Below are positions 5,952 to 7,829 of a stretch of 7,829 nucleotides of DNA, piece by piece. Positions within the stretch are counted from its first letter, which is position 1. Every line of letters begins with the position of its first letter. The notes beneath the pieces are model-generated. The model worked only from the letters and a program-made list of their open reading frames with translations, was not told the origin of the DNA and did not search any database. The stretch lies in assembly GCA_030681145.1 (NCBI GenBank), contig JAUXXK010000096.1, positions 1 to 7,829 of the forward strand, written 5' to 3'. A program made the position numbers and the translations under genes. The stretch comes from Methanobacteriaceae archaeon. Its GTDB lineage: Archaea; Methanobacteriota; Methanobacteria; Methanobacteriales; Methanobacteriaceae.

Positions 5952-7181
5952 TTACTGCCTATTCTCTTTCTTAATAAAGTAATTCAACTGATCTCTGATA
6001 ACATCACTTAGGGAGTATTCAATTTCACAGCCTAACTTCTGGATCTTACTAGTATCAGCTAAAAGTATAGGTACTTCTGCTGGCCTGAACCGGTTAGCAT
6101 CAAAATTAACCAGTATATCCTCTTTATCAGTTTCCACGATTATTCCTTTATCTTCCAATTGGAAGTCTATCTTTTCTTCAAGCAGTAACTGGTCAACCTT
6201 AGTTTTATTAAAATTAATACCGAAAATCTCTGATTTATCATTTTCAGTAGGGTCCTCCACAACTTTCCCATTATTCATGGTCTTAATCTTATTAACTTCC
6301 CAGCCGGCCTGTTCCAGACCCAGTAAGATGTAGCTTAAAACTGAATTGGTACGCATGGATCCCTGATTATATACTTCACCAGAGGTTCCTTTCTCAGCAA
6401 GTAATAGGTATCCCTGTACAATATCATTTACATGGGACCAGTCACGGAAGGCATTAATATTTCCAATACTGATTTTATTTATTTCATTGAATTTTAATTT
6501 CATAATCTGGTTAGTGATAACTGAGGTAACAAACATTAAACCTCTACCTGCACCTTCGTGATTAAAAGCTCTGGAGACTACTGTGTCCAGGCCATAGGAG
6601 TGATAATAATTACGCATTAAAAAATCACCATATACTTTAGAAACTGCATAAGGAGACATAGGCCTTAAAGGATTAGTTTCCTTTATAGGGACTTCTGGTA
6701 TTTCTACAGGTTCAGGGAATATGACCTTATATTCTTTTTGTGCTTGCTGCAAGTGTTTTTGAGAGGAGATAACTAAACCATACTCTTCACTAGATCCGGC
6801 AAAGATAACCTTGGCATCTGAATCTTTAATTCTTAATGCTTCCAATAAATTAGAAGTCCCTGCACAGTTTATCTGTTGAGTCTCCATGGAGTTTTCAAAG
6901 GACCGGGCCACAAAAGATTGGGCCGCTAAGTGGAATATATAGTCTGGATTAGATTGGTCTAAGGCCATTGCTAAAGAGGATATGTCACTGAGATCCCCTT
7001 CTATAAGTTTGATTCTTTCGTGGATATTATGGTCCATGAGGTTTTTAGAGGCAGTTCCATCTGCTCTTCTGCGGATAAGGCCATATACATTGGCCTTTTG
7101 ATTGATTAGTTCTTTGGCAAGGTAGGAGCCGACGAATCCTGTTACGCCGGTTATGAGTATGTTTTTATTTTTGAAGTTCAT
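5952..7181 (-). CDS. gmd: GDP-mannose 4,6-dehydratase-like SDR enzyme
   Basis: This 409-aa extended short-chain dehydrogenase is most like GDP-mannose 4,6-dehydratase, which makes GDP-4-keto-6-deoxymannose, the precursor of deoxyhexoses such as rhamnose, fucose or perosamine in surface glycans. The nucleotide-binding loop is GVTGFVG (12-18), the substrate/catalytic loop GSSEEYG (129-135) and the catalytic pair Tyr178/Lys182 (YAVSK). NHEGAGRG (207-214), DWSHVNDIVQGY (247-258) and NRFRPAEVPILLADTSKIQKL (363-383) are GMD-like. It is about 40-60 residues longer than common GMDs because of an insertion near residues 300-360. Other NDP-hexose dehydratases or epimerases remain possible, so the exact substrate is moderately sure. 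The ATG at 7181 has only a weak AGAG ahead of it. It diverges from glf, consistent with a polysaccharide locus extending rightward. Confidence 0.85.
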   Translation of the reverse strand: MNFKNKNILITGVTGFVGSYLAKELINQKANVYGLIRRRADGTASKNLMDHNIHERIKLIEGDLSDISSLAMALDQSNPDYIFHLAAQSFVARSFENSMETQQINCAGTSNLLEALRIKDSDAKVIFAGSSEEYGLVISSQKHLQQAQKEYKVIFPEPVEIPEVPIKETNPLRPMSPYAVSKVYGDFLMRNYYHSYGLDTVVSRAFNHEGAGRGLMFVTSVITNQIMKLKFNEINKISIGNINAFRDWSHVNDIVQGYLLLAEKGTSGEVYNQGSMRTNSVLSYILLGLEQAGWEVNKIKTMNNGKVVEDPTENDKSEIFGINFNKTKVDQLLLEEKIDFQLEDKGIIVETDKEDILVNFDANRFRPAEVPILLADTSKIQKLGCEIEYSLSDVIRDQLNYFIKKENRQ

Positions 7182-7220
7182 ATGTGATTCTCTATGATTT
7201 TTTAATATAATTGATTAATA

Positions 7221-7230
7221 TTTTATAAGT
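7221..7230 (-). promoter_or_regulatory. Putative TATA box of gmd
   Basis: The minus strand reads ACTTATAAAA, close to archaeal TATA boxes. A start site about 25 bp on, near 7200, would give a leader of roughly 20 nt before the ATG at 7181. Confidence 0.4.
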
Positions 7231-7525
7231 ATTTTTAGTGATATTTTAGAAATAATATTATGTTTTTAAATGATTTATATTTTTTAGAGTTTGAGGTCAT
7301 TTATTTTTTTTAGGGTTTATTGGATTGGTGGGGTAATTATTGTTAATTTTTTATGGCCATATTTGAATTTTAAATATTATGAAATATAGTGCCTTAAATT
7401 CTAAATTTAGATGATTGGGATAATATACAAATCTGCTTTTACTCATCAGAATTGCTGGGATGGTTTTTAATGCTTAAAAAGCTTTAAAGTTCTTTGTTAT
7501 GTAGATTCTAAATTCCTGGAAATAC

Positions 7526-7546
7526 GTAGGGGGGAGGGGCACCCTC
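7526..7546 (+). other. G-rich tract with a short hairpin
   Basis: Six G residues (7529-7534), an A and four G residues are followed by CACCCTC. GAGGG (7534-7538) pairs with CCCTC (7542-7546) around GCA. The purine block contrasts sharply with the surrounding AT-rich DNA and is followed by AAAATTTTTAAATT. It may be a small-RNA end, a terminator-like hairpin or a protein-binding site; nothing decides. Confidence 0.35.
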
Positions 7547-7709
7547 AAAATTTTTAAATTCATAAGTAATACGTTTTAATTAAATTATATTATTACTCTA
7601 TAACTATTCAAATATATATTATAAATTGATTTCAATATCATTTTTAATAACTAAAATTTGTATCACTATTACAATGTTTATTTATCTTTCAAAAAAGGAA
7701 TAAATAACT

Positions 7710-7713
7710 GGAG
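7710..7713 (+). promoter_or_regulatory. Ribosome binding site of glf, GGAG
   Basis: GGAG lies nine bases before the ATG at 7723 and supports that start. Confidence 0.6.
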
Positions 7714-7722
7714 ATAAAAAAA

Positions 7723-7829
7723 ATGTTTGATTATATAATTGTTGGAGCTGGACTTGCGGGATCAGTGATAGCAGAGAGAATATCTAATGTTTTAGATAAG
7801 AAAGTTTTATTAATTGAAAAAAGGAACCA
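7723..7829 (+). CDS. glf: UDP-galactopyranose mutase, N-terminal part
   Basis: The first 35 codons are present and the gene continues past the window edge. The sequence begins MFDYIIVGAGLAGSVIAERI and continues to KKVLLIEKRN. The dinucleotide-binding fingerprint GAGLAGS (8-14) and the acidic end of the second strand (Glu32 in LLIEKR) are those of FAD-binding Glf. The enzyme interconverts UDP-galactopyranose and UDP-galactofuranose, the sugar donor for galactofuranose-containing surface glycans. The near-identical pattern of the N-terminus to Glf proteins makes another FAD oxidoreductase unlikely. It is transcribed away from gmd and probably leads a glycan operon to the right. Confidence 0.85.
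   Translation, partial: MFDYIIVGAGLAGSVIAERISNVLDKKVLLIEKRN

Larger units (their letters stand above)
7182..7722. other. Divergent intergenic region, gmd and glf
   Basis: No coding frame is seen. Besides the gmd promoter, the region contains a conspicuous GC-rich element at 7526-7546 and, upstream of glf, an AT stretch (AATATATATTATAAATTG at about 7610-7627) that could serve as its TATA region, giving a leader of about 80 nt. Confidence 0.5.

Overview
The window is strongly AT-rich, with long AT-dominated intergenic stretches, TATA-like boxes and good Shine-Dalgarno sites in front of several genes. This style, together with a GDP-mannose 4,6-dehydratase divergent from a UDP-galactopyranose mutase, a CPH-type copper ATPase and a MntA/HepT pair, fits a methanogenic archaeon of the Methanobacteriaceae (Methanobacterium-like). 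The taxonomic call is inference from gene content and style, not a database match.

Layout. Positions 1-144 hold the 3' end of an unrecognised plus-strand gene, followed by a T-rich terminator-like tract and about 440 bp without a gene. An orphan plus-strand gene (584-1045) encodes a 153-aa protein with a possible ribbon-helix-helix-like N-terminus followed by a coiled coil. It has an excellent ribosome binding site and a 15-bp direct repeat upstream. Behind it lie a 55-bp tandem duplication bracketed by 10-bp inverted repeats and a palindromic AT-rich element between convergent genes.

From 1348 to 7181 all genes are on the minus strand. In transcription order they are a GDP-mannose dehydratase (5952-7181), a CopB-type P1B ATPase with a GTG start (3593-5677), a 550-bp gene-free tract rich in ATATAC/GTATAT palindromes, the antitoxin/toxin pair mntA-hepT (2811 to 2211, 8-bp overlap) and a CPBP/Abi-family membrane protein whose catalytic motifs look degraded (1348-2109). 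After a divergent 541-bp intergenic region, the first 35 codons of glf run off the right edge on the plus strand.

How it fits together. The gmd/glf end looks like the edge of a surface-polysaccharide locus (GDP-deoxyhexose and galactofuranose precursors). The copB gene is a stand-alone metal-export unit with its own promoter. The left half looks like a small accessory island. The mntA-hepT pair lies between two ungapped direct repeats of about 90 bp (2133-2222 and 2954-3043, about 86% identical by hand count). Each repeat carries a TATA-like box and a GATATACA-N5-CATATATC motif, which occurs a third time at 3111-3131. The toxin-antitoxin pair may therefore have been inserted by, or caused, duplication of a promoter/operator segment, and it could be lost by recombination between the copies. 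This repeat-bounded module and the palindrome array beside it are the most unusual things in the window.
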